Assembly (NCBI RefSeq): GCF_008704495.1
Contig: NZ_CP023699.1
Location: forward strand, 3,658,001 to 3,722,000
Source of the DNA: Streptomyces kanamyceticus
GTDB lineage: Bacteria > Actinomycetota > Actinomycetes > Streptomycetales > Streptomycetaceae
Length of the DNA stretch: 64,000 nucleotides
Direction: 5' to 3'
In this document: positions 44,911 through 53,380 of the stretch, piece by piece
Numbering within the stretch: position 1 is the first letter of the stretch
Layout of the letters: each line of letters starts with the position of its first letter
Made by a program: the position numbers and the translations under genes
The notes under the pieces: model-generated
The model's database searches: none
Seen by the model: the letters and a program-made list of their open reading frames with translations, nothing else
Told to the model about the DNA's origin: nothing

Positions 44911-46880
44911 TGTCTCCAGTGGAACGGCAGCAGTGGGACGTCGTCGTGGTGGGCGCGGGTGGCGCCGGTCTGCGGGCCGCGATCGAGGCCCGCGAACAGG
45001 GCGCGCGTACGGCCGTGATCTGCAAGTCCCTGTTCGGCAAGGCCCATACGGTGATGGCCGAGGGCGGCATCGCGGCCTCCATGGGCAACGTGAACTCCGG
45101 CGACAACTGGCAGGTCCACTTCCGGGACACCCTGCGCGGCGGCAAGTTCCTCAACCAGTGGCGGATGGCCGAGCTGCACGCGCGCGAGGCGCCCGACCGC
45201 GTCTGGGAGCTGGAGACCTGGGGCGCGCTCTTCGACCGCACGCCTGACGGCCGGATCTCCCAGCGCAACTTCGGCGGCCACGAGTACCCGCGCCTCGCCC
45301 ACGTCGGCGACCGCACGGGCCTCGAACTCATCCGCACCCTCCAGCAGAAGATCGTCGCCCTCCAGCAGGAGGACTACCGCGAATTCGGGGACTACGAAGC
45401 GCGCCTGAAGGTCTTTCAGGAGTGCACGGTCACGCGCGTACTGAAGGAGGAGACCGGCGACGGTGACGGCGTCGGTGGCGGCGGTGGCGGTGGCGGGCGG
45501 GTCTGCGGGACCTTCTGCTACGACCGCGAGTCCGGGCGCTTCTTCGTCCTGGAGGCACCGAGCGTGGTCCTGGCGACCGGCGGCATCGGCAAGTCCTTCA
45601 AGGTGACGTCGAATTCGTGGGAGTACACCGGTGACGGGCACGCGCTCGCGCTGCTCGCCGGGGCGCCGCTCCTGAACATGGAGTTCGTGCAGTTCCATCC
45701 GACCGGCATGGTCTGGCCGCCGTCGGTGAAGGGCATCCTCGTCACCGAGTCCGTGCGCGGCGACGGCGGCGTCCTCAGGAACTCCGAGGGCAAGCGGTTC
45801 ATGTTCGACTACGTGCCCGACGTCTTCAAGGAGAAGTACGCGCAGTCGGAGGAGGAGGGCGACCGCTGGTACGACGACCCGGACCACAACCGCAGGCCGC
45901 CCGAGCTGCTGCCCCGCGACGAGGTCGCGCGCGCCATCAACTCCGAGGTGAAGGCGGGCCGCGGCTCACCGCACGGCGGCGTCTTCCTGGACGTCTCCAC
46001 GCGCATGCCCGCCGAGGTCATCAAGCGCCGACTGCCGTCCATGTACCACCAGTTCAAGGAGCTCGCCGACGTCGACATCACCGCGGAGGCGATGGAGGTC
46101 GGGCCGACCTGCCACTACGTGATGGGCGGCATCGCGGTCGACTCCGACACCGCGGCCGCGCGCCGCGTCGCCGGGCTCTACGCCGCGGGTGAGGTCGCGG
46201 GCGGCATGCACGGCTCCAACCGGCTCGGCGGCAACTCGCTCTCCGACCTGCTCGTCTTCGGACGGCGCGCGGGACTGCACGCGGCCAGGTACGCCGCGGG
46301 CCTGACGGCCAGGCCCGCCGTGGACGAGGTGCAGGTGGACACCGCGGCGGCCGAGGCACTGCGGCCCTTCAGCGCCGAGGGCCCCGAGGACGGGGCGACG
46401 CCGGAGAATCCGTACACCCTCCACCAGGAACTCCAGAAGACCATGAACGACCTGGTCGGCATCATCCGCCGCGAGGGCGAGATGGCGCAGGCCCTGGAGA
46501 AACTCGCCGACCTGCGGGTGCGCGCCCGGCGGGCCGGGGTCGAGGGCCACCGGCAGTTCAACCCCGGCTGGCACCTCGCGCTCGACCTGCGCAACATGCT
46601 GCTCGTCAGCGAGTGCGTGGCGCGGGCCGCCCTGGAGCGCACGGAGAGCCGCGGCGGCCACACCCGCGAGGACCATCCCGCGATGAGCCGCGAGTGGCGC
46701 CGGGTCAATCTGCTCTGCCAACTCGCCGATCCCAGCGGCGGGTTGGCGGCCACCGATCCCGTACGCGGCCAGATCGATCTCGTCCGCGTGACCACCGAAC
46801 CCATCCGCCCGGACCTGCTCGCCCTCTTCGAGAAGGAGGAGCTGGTCAAGTACCTGGCCGAAGAGGAGCTGTACGAGTGA
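44910..46880 (+). CDS. sdhA: Succinate dehydrogenase/fumarate reductase flavoprotein subunit
   Basis: 656 residues. FAD Rossmann motif VVVVGAGGAGLRAAIEA (11-27), covalent-FAD His46 in GKAHTVMAEGG, substrate-site motif EFVQFHPTGM, active-site region TESVRGDGG, MGGIAVD, and the second FAD motif GLYAAGEVAGGMHGSNRLGGNSLSD. The C-terminal HQELQKTMNDLVGIIRREG region is typical of SdhA. Residues about 178-197 hold a Gly-rich insertion (GDGDGVGGGGGGGG) absent from most relatives. Oxidises succinate in the TCA cycle with the anchor and SdhB. Ends in a GTGA overlap with sdhB. Confidence 0.93.
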   Translation: MSPVERQQWDVVVVGAGGAGLRAAIEAREQGARTAVICKSLFGKAHTVMAEGGIAASMGNVNSGDNWQVHFRDTLRGGKFLNQWRMAELHAREAPDRVWELETWGALFDRTPDGRISQRNFGGHEYPRLAHVGDRTGLELIRTLQQKIVALQQEDYREFGDYEARLKVFQECTVTRVLKEETGDGDGVGGGGGGGGRVCGTFCYDRESGRFFVLEAPSVVLATGGIGKSFKVTSNSWEYTGDGHALALLAGAPLLNMEFVQFHPTGMVWPPSVKGILVTESVRGDGGVLRNSEGKRFMFDYVPDVFKEKYAQSEEEGDRWYDDPDHNRRPPELLPRDEVARAINSEVKAGRGSPHGGVFLDVSTRMPAEVIKRRLPSMYHQFKELADVDITAEAMEVGPTCHYVMGGIAVDSDTAAARRVAGLYAAGEVAGGMHGSNRLGGNSLSDLLVFGRRAGLHAARYAAGLTARPAVDEVQVDTAAAEALRPFSAEGPEDGATPENPYTLHQELQKTMNDLVGIIRREGEMAQALEKLADLRVRARRAGVEGHRQFNPGWHLALDLRNMLLVSECVARAALERTESRGGHTREDHPAMSREWRRVNLLCQLADPSGGLAATDPVRGQIDLVRVTTEPIRPDLLALFEKEELVKYLAEEELYE

Positions 46881-47647
46881 GTTCGTACGACGCGCGATTC
46901 AAGGTCTGGCGCGGGGACACCGGCGGCGGCGCCCTGGAGGACTTCAAGATCGAGGTCAACGAGGGCGAGGTCGTCCTCGACATCATCCACCGCCTCCAGG
47001 CCACCCAGGCGCCCGACCTCGCGGTGCGCTGGAACTGCAAGGCGGGCAAGTGCGGTTCGTGCTCGGCGGAGATCAACGGGCGGCCCCGGCTCATGTGCAT
47101 GACGCGCATGTCGGTCTTCGATCCCGACGAGGTCATCACGGTGACGCCGCTGCGGGCCTTCCCCGTGGTGCGGGACCTGGTGACGGACGTCGGCTTCAAC
47201 TACACCAAGGCGCGCGAGGTCCCGGCCTTCGTGCCGCCCGCCGACCTCGGTCCCGGCGAGTACCGCATGCAGCAGGCGGACGTGGACCGCTCGCAGGAGT
47301 TCCGCAAGTGCATCGAGTGCTTCCTGTGCCAGGACACCTGCCACGTGGTGCGCGACCACGAGGAGAACAAGGGCGCCTTCGCCGGGCCGCGCTTCCTGAT
47401 GCGGGTCGCCGAGCTGGACATGCACCCGCTGGACGCGGCGGCGGACACCGGCCTCGACCGCAAACGCACCGCGCAGGACGAGCACGGGCTCGGCTACTGC
47501 AACATCACCAAGTGCTGCACGGAGGTGTGCCCCGAGGGCATCAAGATCACGGACAATGCGCTGATTCCCTTGAAGGAACGGGCGGTTGACCGGAAGTACG
47601 ATCCGCTGGTCTGGCTGGGGAACAAGATTCGGCGGCGGGGGGAGTAG
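46877..47647 (+). CDS. sdhB: Succinate dehydrogenase iron-sulfur subunit
   Basis: 256 residues. A plant-type 2Fe-2S centre is ligated by C54, C59, C62 and C74 (WNCKAGKCGSCSAEI...LMC). Two C-terminal cluster motifs, CIECFLCQDTC and YCNITKCCTEVCPEG, provide the 4Fe-4S and 3Fe-4S ligands. Shuttles electrons from FAD to the membrane subunit. GTG start inside the sdhA stop (GTGA). A terminator hairpin follows, so this closes the operon. Confidence 0.94.
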   Translation: MSSYDARFKVWRGDTGGGALEDFKIEVNEGEVVLDIIHRLQATQAPDLAVRWNCKAGKCGSCSAEINGRPRLMCMTRMSVFDPDEVITVTPLRAFPVVRDLVTDVGFNYTKAREVPAFVPPADLGPGEYRMQQADVDRSQEFRKCIECFLCQDTCHVVRDHEENKGAFAGPRFLMRVAELDMHPLDAAADTGLDRKRTAQDEHGLGYCNITKCCTEVCPEGIKITDNALIPLKERAVDRKYDPLVWLGNKIRRRGE

Positions 47648-47659
47648 CCGCCGGGCGGG

Positions 47660-47683
47660 CCCCTGGGGGTAATCCCCCAGGGG
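47660..47683 (+). terminator. sdh operon terminator
   Basis: 10-bp stem CCCCTGGGGG (47660-47669) with CCCCCAGGGG (47674-47683), loop TAAT, 12 bases after the sdhB stop. Confidence 0.8.
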
Positions 47684-47738
47684 GATTCTCGTGATCGCCC
47701 CCATGGTCCGGGGGGTGGGGCGCGATCAGCATGGAGGC

Positions 47739-49019
47739 ATGACTTCTTCCACGGCTTCGGCTTCGGCTTCCTCGGCTTCGGCTTCGGCTTCCTCGGCTTT
47801 GACGCGTCGTACGTTGATGGGGCTTGCGGCGGCCGGGCTCACGGCGGCCCTGCTGCCGCTGCCCGCGACCGCCTCGGCGCGGGCGGCCACGGCGGCAGGA
47901 TCCGCGGCCGTCGCCGCCCAACTCCTCGCGCCCACCGGGCCGTACGCCATCGGAACCGTCTCCGCGCGGCTCGTCGACCGTTCGCGGCACGACCCGTGGG
48001 TGCCCGCGCAGCCGTACCGCGAGCTGATGGTCAGCGTCTGGTACCCGGCCGCGCCCGGTTCCGGCGGCGGGCATGCCAGGGCGCGCTACATGACGCCGGG
48101 CGCCGCCGCCCGCTGGGACGCCGCCGCGCCGCACGGCATCCCCAAGGGCGCGCTCGACTTCGCCGCCACGCGCACCCACGCCCGCGAGGGAGCCCCCGCC
48201 GACACGCGGGGCGGGCGGCGTCCCGTGCTCGTGTACGCGGCGGGTGCGGGTGACCCGCGCACCTGGGGCACCGCGCTCGTCGAGGAGATGGCCAGCCGCG
48301 GCTATGTGGTGGTGACCGTCGACCACACCTACGAGAGCCCGGCCGTCCAGTTCCCCGACGGCTCGGTCAAGGACTTCGGTCCTGTGATGAAGGCGTTCGA
48401 GGAGGCCGAGAAGAACCACACCGTGCCGGAACTCCTCAAGAAGACCACCGACGTGCGGGTCGCCGACTCCACGTTCCTGCTGGACAGCCTGGGTTCGCTG
48501 CCGCACGGCCTGTCCGGCGTGGTCGACCGGCGGCGCGTGGGCATGGTCGGCCACTCCGCGGGCGGGATCGCCGCCGCGCAGACGATGTACGAGGACCGCA
48601 GGGTCAGGGCGGGCGTCGACCTGGACGGCACGCTGGAGTTCAACCCCGAACCGCTGGGCACCAACCTGATGCCGGTCGCGCGGCACGGTCTGGACCGCCC
48701 GTTCCTGCTGATGGGCAGCGACCGCCCGACCGAACCGTCCTGGCGCGCATTCCTGTCCCACAGCACCGGCTGGAAGCGGAACCTGACGCTGCGGGGCTCC
48801 CAGCACCAGGCGTACACGGACCTGTCCGCGCTCCTGCCCCAGGCCGGGGTGGACCGGCAGACCGTCGAGAAGAACATCGGCACGATCGACCCGCGCCGGG
48901 CGGTCACGGCCCAACGGGCCCATGTGGCCTCGTTCTTCGACCGGTGGCTGAAGGGCAAGGACGACGGACTCCTCGCCGCGCCGTCGGGGCGCTACCCGGA
49001 GGTGGAGTTCACGGGGTGA
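47739..49019 (+). CDS. Tat-exported alpha/beta hydrolase (PAF-acetylhydrolase/lipase-like)
   Basis: 426 residues. The N-terminus is an Ala/Ser repeat, then a twin-arginine signal (LTRRTLMGLAAAGLTAALLPLPATASA). The hydrolase domain contains PVLVYAAGAGDPRTWGT, the nucleophile Ser near 273 in MVGHSAGGIAAAQTM, and DLDGTLEF and GSQHQAYTDLS as probable Asp and His partners. This pattern fits PF03403 (platelet-activating-factor acetylhydrolase). It would act outside the cell on ester lipids; substrate unknown. The start is unclear: ATG 47739 has GGAGG only 1 base away, and an in-frame GTG at 47715 or the RR region itself could matter. Confidence 0.8.
   Translation: MTSSTASASASSASASASSALTRRTLMGLAAAGLTAALLPLPATASARAATAAGSAAVAAQLLAPTGPYAIGTVSARLVDRSRHDPWVPAQPYRELMVSVWYPAAPGSGGGHARARYMTPGAAARWDAAAPHGIPKGALDFAATRTHAREGAPADTRGGRRPVLVYAAGAGDPRTWGTALVEEMASRGYVVVTVDHTYESPAVQFPDGSVKDFGPVMKAFEEAEKNHTVPELLKKTTDVRVADSTFLLDSLGSLPHGLSGVVDRRRVGMVGHSAGGIAAAQTMYEDRRVRAGVDLDGTLEFNPEPLGTNLMPVARHGLDRPFLLMGSDRPTEPSWRAFLSHSTGWKRNLTLRGSQHQAYTDLSALLPQAGVDRQTVEKNIGTIDPRRAVTAQRAHVASFFDRWLKGKDDGLLAAPSGRYPEVEFTG
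47753..47794 (+). repeat. 21-bp coding duplication in the signal region
   Basis: Two identical 21-base units (47753-47773, 47774-47794), themselves built of GGCTTC hexamers, encode the Ala-Ser stretch before the twin-arginine motif. Confidence 0.85.
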
Positions 49020-49079
49020 GCCTTCCCCGGTTCACGGGGAGCGCCGCCCCGCTGCGCCCCTTGTGCCACACTGCCGCGC

Positions 49080-50003
49080 ATGCGCATACCCCGCCCCTTC
49101 CTGGCCGTACTGCTCACCGGCGCGCTGAGCGCGAGCGCGGCGGCCTGCTCGCTCCCCGGCGGGGAAGACGGGGGCGGCGACGACGGAACAGGGCTCGAAC
49201 GGGCACTCGACGCGATCCCCGCGTCGGCCGCCGACCAGGCGGTGACCTACCGGGACGTGCGGACCACGCGCCGACTCGTCGCCGCGGACCCCGCGCTCTA
49301 CCGGGGCCTGGCCGGTTACGGAATCCTCGAAGTCGTCCAGCACGGCTACACGGGCGGCAGCGTCCGCGCGGACTGGGGGTTCGACGCGAAGGACGTACGC
49401 GCGTCCGTCCAGATCGGCGACGGCTCGCTGCTCACCGGCCACTTCGACACGGACGCCCTCGCCCGCGCCATGAAGAAGCAGGGCTACAAGGCCACCGACA
49501 CCGACGGCGGCACCCGCTACAAGAAGTCCGGCGATCCCACCACCTACGAGGCATCCGACTCCACCCGCGTCAGCATCCGCTCGAACGTGAAACTGGGCCT
49601 CGACGACCCGGCCAAGTCCCTTCTGGACAAGGACACTTACGCGGACATCGCCGACTGCCTGGGTGACGTGTACGAAGCGTCGTACTACGCCGAGCGCGAG
49701 GACGCGGACACCGTGCTCTTCGCGATCGGCGGGCGCCTCGGCAAGGACGGGAAGTCGTCCTCGGAGAAGCTGTGCGCGCGGGCGGCGTCGAAGCGGGCGG
49801 CCAAGGCCACCGCGGCCCGGCTCCGCGAGAAGACGGCCCCCGACGAGCGCTACGCGGGCTCGAAGGTGACCGTCGGCGAAGGCGAGACCCCGCTCATCAC
49901 GATGACCTGGAAGAACAGCGCCAAGTCAGGCCTGCGCCCCGGCGACAACGACAAGACGGGGGAACTGCCGGGGTTGCTGATCTGGGGCCGGAAGCAGGGG
50001 TAG
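49080..50003 (+). CDS. Putative lipoprotein of unknown function
   Basis: 307 residues. Signal sequence MRIPRPFLAVLLTGALSASAAAC with a lipidation Cys near 23, an acidic Gly linker (GGEDGGGDDG), and a globular domain with YGILEVVQHGYTGGSVRADWGFDAKDVRASVQIG and a C-terminal TPLITMTWKNSAKSGLRPGDND. Two further Cys (IADCLGDV, KLCARAASK) might pair. No family recognised. It lies alone between a hydrolase gene and a convergent SUKH gene. Confidence 0.82.
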   Translation: MRIPRPFLAVLLTGALSASAAACSLPGGEDGGGDDGTGLERALDAIPASAADQAVTYRDVRTTRRLVAADPALYRGLAGYGILEVVQHGYTGGSVRADWGFDAKDVRASVQIGDGSLLTGHFDTDALARAMKKQGYKATDTDGGTRYKKSGDPTTYEASDSTRVSIRSNVKLGLDDPAKSLLDKDTYADIADCLGDVYEASYYAEREDADTVLFAIGGRLGKDGKSSSEKLCARAASKRAAKATAARLREKTAPDERYAGSKVTVGEGETPLITMTWKNSAKSGLRPGDNDKTGELPGLLIWGRKQG

Positions 50004-50018
50004 CGAGGGGGGGGCGAG

Positions 50019-50699
50019 CTAGGCCCCTGCCTGCTCCCACGCCCGGCGCTCCGCGTTCGTCAGCCAGTGGACGTACCACTGGGCGAACGTCACCCTCGCC
50101 GTGCCGCCGACGAACTCGACCGGGACCACGCCCTCGGCGGCCGCGCGGGCGTCGTGCCACATCGTGCCGCGTTCGGGGCCGGTGAGGGCGAGCAGCGTGT
50201 AGTAGGCGCAGCCCTGTTCGCTCACGTAGAGGGCGCCGTCGGTCAGGCCCTCAAGGAGTTCGTCGTCGCGTGCGTCCCAGGCCGCGTGGTCCTCTCGGAA
50301 CCTCTCCGCCTCCCCGGCCGTGTCGCCGTACGCGGACCGCTGGGGCTCGGCCGACTGGTGCTCCTCCCACTCGGCGGTGCGCTCGGGGCGGAACGGCGGG
50401 GGTGAGGCGTTGGTTCCGTACGCGTACGGGGCCGCGTCCTCGACCGGCTCCACCGGGAACAGCCCGTAGTCCGGGCCCGCGCCGCCCGCCCCCACCTCCA
50501 GCAGGAAACCGCGGTACTCGGCGGGGAAGGCCACCCCGCGCCGCCACTCCACGGCCCCGATCTGCTCCTCGGTCAGCACCGGGCGCAGCTCGAAACGGTG
50601 ACCGTACTCCTGGAAGTACGCACCGAAGACCGCCCGCCGGTTCGGCGCGGCGCGCAGCGCGAGCACCCGCTCGCGCACCCCGGCCCAGACCCCGCTCAC
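50019..50699 (-). CDS. SMI1/KNR4 (SUKH)-family protein
   Basis: 226 residues. The SUKH core is visible as LTEEQIGAVEWRRGVAFPAEYRGFLLEVGAGGAGPDYGLFPV, followed by a WDARDDELLEGLTDGALYVSEQGCAYYTLLALTGPERGTMWHD region conserved in this family. SUKH proteins are often immunity proteins of polymorphic toxins, but no toxin gene is adjacent, so a housekeeping or stand-alone role is as likely. GTG 50699 has GGAGG 9 bases upstream; the longer frame to 50933 crosses the divergent regulator promoter and is rejected. Divergent from the LacI gene. Confidence 0.82.
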   Translation of the reverse strand: MSGVWAGVRERVLALRAAPNRRAVFGAYFQEYGHRFELRPVLTEEQIGAVEWRRGVAFPAEYRGFLLEVGAGGAGPDYGLFPVEPVEDAAPYAYGTNASPPPFRPERTAEWEEHQSAEPQRSAYGDTAGEAERFREDHAAWDARDDELLEGLTDGALYVSEQGCAYYTLLALTGPERGTMWHDARAAAEGVVPVEFVGGTARVTFAQWYVHWLTNAERRAWEQAGA

Positions 50700-50744
50700 C
50701 TGCGCTCCTCCCCGTTCCCGCCGCGCCCGGAAGGGGACCCGGCC

Positions 50745-50787
50745 TTGCTCACGGTCACCGTACGCGCCTACTGTGAATGCGCTTTCA
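50745..50787 (+). promoter_or_regulatory. Promoter and LacI-type operator of the 50881 regulator
   Basis: TTGCTC (50745-50750), an 18-base spacer and TACTGT (50769-50774) form a candidate promoter. A LacI-family operator, TGAATGCGCTTTCA (50774-50787), with the central GC step, overlaps the expected start point. Its halves differ at one base. The location suggests autorepression. Confidence 0.5.
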
Positions 50788-50880
50788 GAACGGGTCGACC
50801 GGAACGGAAAACCGGCACGTGGTCTTGGCGCGAAGAACCGGAAGCGCAGAACCGGAATCGAGAAACGAGCAGGCGATCGG

Positions 50881-51969
50881 GTGAGCACAACTCCCACGGT
50901 GTACGACGTCGCGGAGCAGTCGGGCGTCTCCATCGCGACGGTGTCGCGCGTCTACCGCAACCCGGACTCGGTCCGCGAGAAGACCCGTGAGCGGGTGCTC
51001 GCCGCGGCCCGCGAGCTCGGCTACGTGCCCAGCGGGAACGCCCGCGGGCTCGCCAGCCGTTCCACCGGCGTGCTCGGGCTCTGCTTCCCCGACCACTCGG
51101 ACCCGGACACGGAGACCGAGGCCGCCGCGGCCGACGCCGACGACGACCACGCCTTCATGCTCTACTCCGACCAGATCATCCGCGGCATGGAGCGGGCCGC
51201 CCGCAGGCACGGGTACGCGCTGCTGATCGCCGCGTCGCTCAAGGGCGGCCCGGAGAGCCTGGTCGCCAAGGTCGCGGGGCGGGTCGACGGCTTCGCCGTC
51301 CTCTCCAGGACCGTGCCGACCGAGGACCTCGACGTGATCTCGCGACGGCTGCCCGTCGTGATGCTCGCCGGGCCCCGCGAGAACGACGAGCTCGACCACC
51401 TCGACCACATCGAGGTCGCCAACGCCGACGGCCAGCGCGAGCTGACCCGGCACCTGGTCGATGACCACGGCCTGCGGCGGCTGGTCTTCGTCGGCGGCGA
51501 GGAGCGCTCGCCCGACGCGCAGGCGCGGTTCCTCGGGTATCAGGAAGCGTGCCGGGAGGCCGGACTTCCCGTACGCGAAGAGCCCGATCTGCGCGCCGAG
51601 ATGATGACCCAGGCGGAGGGGGCGCGGGCCGCCGACGAACTCCTCGACCGGGCCGAGGCGGCCGGACCGCCACCCGATGCCATGCTCTTCGCCAACGACC
51701 AGATGGCCATCGGCGCGCTGCACGCCCTTGAGCGGCGCGGGGTGCGGGTGCCCGACGACATCGCCGTCACCGGGTTCGACGGGATCCCGCTCAGCCGCCT
51801 GGTGCGGCCCGCGCTGACGACCGTGCGCCAGCCGATGCGCCAGCTCGGCGAGGAGGCGGTCGAACTGCTCGTACGCAGGCTCGGCGCGGAGCGCGAACGG
51901 GAGCCCGTCGACCTGATGCTGCCGGTGAGCGTGGTGCGCCGGGCCAGCTGCGGGTGCGGGCGGGGATAG
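50881..51969 (+). CDS. LacI-family transcriptional regulator of the glycan locus
   Basis: 362 residues. N-terminal LacI HTH (TVYDVAEQSGVSIATVSRVYRNPDSVREKTRERVLAAARELGY), with the hinge GNARGLASRSTGVLGL inserting in the minor groove. Periplasmic-binding-like effector domain (FVGGEERSPDAQARFLGYQEA, DAMLFANDQMAIGALHALERRGVRVPDDIAVTGFDG, LTTVRQPMRQLGEEAVELL). An unusual acidic insertion (DPDTETEAAAADADDD) lies near residue 80. GTG 50881 with a weak ribosome site (AGGCGAT). It probably represses itself and the sugar ABC/hydrolase operon at 53381, whose upstream region has a matching operator. Ends with Cys-rich CGCGRG. Confidence 0.9.
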   Translation: MSTTPTVYDVAEQSGVSIATVSRVYRNPDSVREKTRERVLAAARELGYVPSGNARGLASRSTGVLGLCFPDHSDPDTETEAAAADADDDHAFMLYSDQIIRGMERAARRHGYALLIAASLKGGPESLVAKVAGRVDGFAVLSRTVPTEDLDVISRRLPVVMLAGPRENDELDHLDHIEVANADGQRELTRHLVDDHGLRRLVFVGGEERSPDAQARFLGYQEACREAGLPVREEPDLRAEMMTQAEGARAADELLDRAEAAGPPPDAMLFANDQMAIGALHALERRGVRVPDDIAVTGFDGIPLSRLVRPALTTVRQPMRQLGEEAVELLVRRLGAEREREPVDLMLPVSVVRRASCGCGRG

Positions 51970-51988
51970 CGGCTCGCGGCTCGCGGCT
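51968..51988 (+). repeat. 7-bp repeat starting in the regulator stop codon
   Basis: Three units of (A/C)GCGGCT at 51968-51974, 51975-51981 and 51982-51988. The first uses the AG of the TAG stop, and another TAG follows at 51988-51990. Confidence 0.7.
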
Positions 51989-52029
51989 AGCCGCCAGCGG
52001 CGATCAGCTGAGGCCGCTACGCGCGGCGT

Positions 52030-53016
52030 TCAGCCGAGGCGCGCGGCGAAGAACCTCTCGCGGGCGTCCCGCAGCGCCTTCGCCTCCCGCTCCGTTCCCT
52101 CGTGCGCGAAGTGGCCCGCCGTCAGGACATGGAGTTCACGCGGGCCCGCGATCGCGTTGTGCACCGCGAACTGACCCGGCGGCGGGACCGAGGGATCGAA
52201 GAGCGCGGGCGCCGTGAGGGTCGGCACGCGGAGGTACGTCGCCGCCGTCGCCGCGTCGAAGTAGCGCAGCACATCGGTGACTTCGGGGTGCTCCCGGTGG
52301 TACGCGCGGACCGCCTCCCCACTGCCCGCACAGGGGAGCGTGAGCCGCAGCGGGTGGTTGCCGAAGGTGGGCACGGTCAGCTGCGCGGCGGCGAACCGGT
52401 CGTCCCAGGGCAGCGCGAGCGCACCGAGACCGCCACCGAAGCTCTCCCCGAGGTAGCCGAGGCGGGCCCGCCCCGTTCCTCCGGTCAACCCGGGTACCAG
52501 TTCGAGCAACGCCGACGCCGCACACCAGAGATCGGCCACGCAGTCCGCGATCACGTAGGTGTCGCGCGACCCGATGCCGTGCAGCACGTGCTCGTCGGCC
52601 CGCACCGGGATGCCGGGCAGGCAACCCCGGGTCTCCATGCCCCGGACGCAGGGCAGCAGCGCGGCCGAACGCGGCAGCGGCAGCGGGACGTCCGGACCCG
52701 GTTGGTCGCGTCCGCCGTAACCGTGCCCGATGACGAAGCCGTGCTCCACGGGGCCGTCATCGGGCAGCACGAGCCAGCCGCCGACGCGCACTCCACCGAC
52801 CGACGCGTACGTCACTCCATGCACACGGACACCGTCACGCACCTCCTCCACGGGACCGACGACGGGCTCGGTCGCGATCGCGCGGGCGGCCTCGTGGCGG
52901 GCCCGCCAGAAGGCGGCGAAGTCGGCCGGTGCGGGCGGCGCGGGCACCGCGAGGAGGTCCTCGACGGTGTGGCCGTACGCCGGGTCGAACGGGAAGTCGT
53001 GCGAGAACGCGGGCAT
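52030..53016 (-). CDS. Acetyl xylan esterase/cephalosporin-C deacetylase family (AXE1)
   Basis: 328 residues, carbohydrate esterase 7-like. DFAAFWRARHEAA start typical of AXE1, GWLVLPDDG, the oxyanion region IGHGYGGRDQPGPD, the RGMETRG motif, nucleophile Ser near 193 in GYLGESFGGGLGAL, Asp in APALFDPSVPPPGQ and His in LTAGHFAHEG. No signal peptide, so it would deacetylate short imported acetylated oligosaccharides in the cytoplasm. It lies between the LacI regulator and the sugar transporter but on the opposite strand. A 12-bp minisatellite lies 59 bases upstream of its start. Confidence 0.85.
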   Translation of the reverse strand: MPAFSHDFPFDPAYGHTVEDLLAVPAPPAPADFAAFWRARHEAARAIATEPVVGPVEEVRDGVRVHGVTYASVGGVRVGGWLVLPDDGPVEHGFVIGHGYGGRDQPGPDVPLPLPRSAALLPCVRGMETRGCLPGIPVRADEHVLHGIGSRDTYVIADCVADLWCAASALLELVPGLTGGTGRARLGYLGESFGGGLGALALPWDDRFAAAQLTVPTFGNHPLRLTLPCAGSGEAVRAYHREHPEVTDVLRYFDAATAATYLRVPTLTAPALFDPSVPPPGQFAVHNAIAGPRELHVLTAGHFAHEGTEREAKALRDARERFFAARLG

Positions 53017-53074
53017 GCCGCGACCCTAACCAGGGCCAGGCGCGGCCCGGGTCGGCGCGAGGCGAGGACCGGGA

Positions 53075-53122
53075 GCAAGGACCAGGGCAAGGACCGGGGC
53101 AAGGACCAGGGCAAGGCCCAGG
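53075..53122. repeat. 12-bp minisatellite, four copies, upstream of AXE1
   Basis: Units GCAAGGACCAGG (53075-53086), 53087-53098, 53099-53110 and 53111-53122, each with at most one difference from consensus, alternating A/G at position 10; a diverged fifth copy lies at 53062-53073. Non-coding. Confidence 0.9.
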
Positions 53123-53300
53123 CCACCCAGCGGCAACTGGACTGCGCCGCATGAGGCAACCGCCACATTTCCTTTCAGCATGCAAACATTCCGCATAGCT
53201 TGCTCAAGCCACGCACTTCGCACACGCCTCCCATGTCGCCCCCGTTACGGGAGTGTGACCAAGACCCCCTTGCGGTCACCAGGGGCACTGCCACAGAGTG

Positions 53301-53329
53301 ATGTATGCGCTTACAGACAGCGCATACAT
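53301..53329. promoter_or_regulatory. Operator palindrome of the sugar-uptake operon
   Basis: Arms ATGTATGCGCT (53301-53311) and AGCGCATACAT (53319-53329) are exact complements around TACAGAC. A 14-base LacI-type site TGTATGCGCTTACA (53302-53315) is embedded; it shares TG-A-TGCGCTT-CA with the operator before the LacI gene (50774-50787). Likely target of that regulator. Confidence 0.6.
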
Positions 53330-53380
53330 CCGACGCCGCAAGACGCCGGAACGTCAGGGAAGCTCAAGGAGGAGCCGTCC

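Larger units (their letters stand above)
53017..53380. other. Intergenic region between AXE1 and the sugar operon
   Basis: 364 bases without a gene. It contains the 12-bp minisatellite (53075-53122), an AT-richer patch with TTTCAG (53173-53178), a 17-base gap and TAGCTT (53196-53201) as a weak plus-strand promoter candidate, an inverted pair GTGACC/GGTCAC around 53255-53278, and the operator palindrome (53301-53329) 52 bases before the binding-protein ATG. Confidence 0.6.

Noticed and set aside
50019..50699. Polymorphic-toxin immunity gene
   Set aside because: SUKH fold only; no toxin, WXG100 or secretion gene lies next to it.
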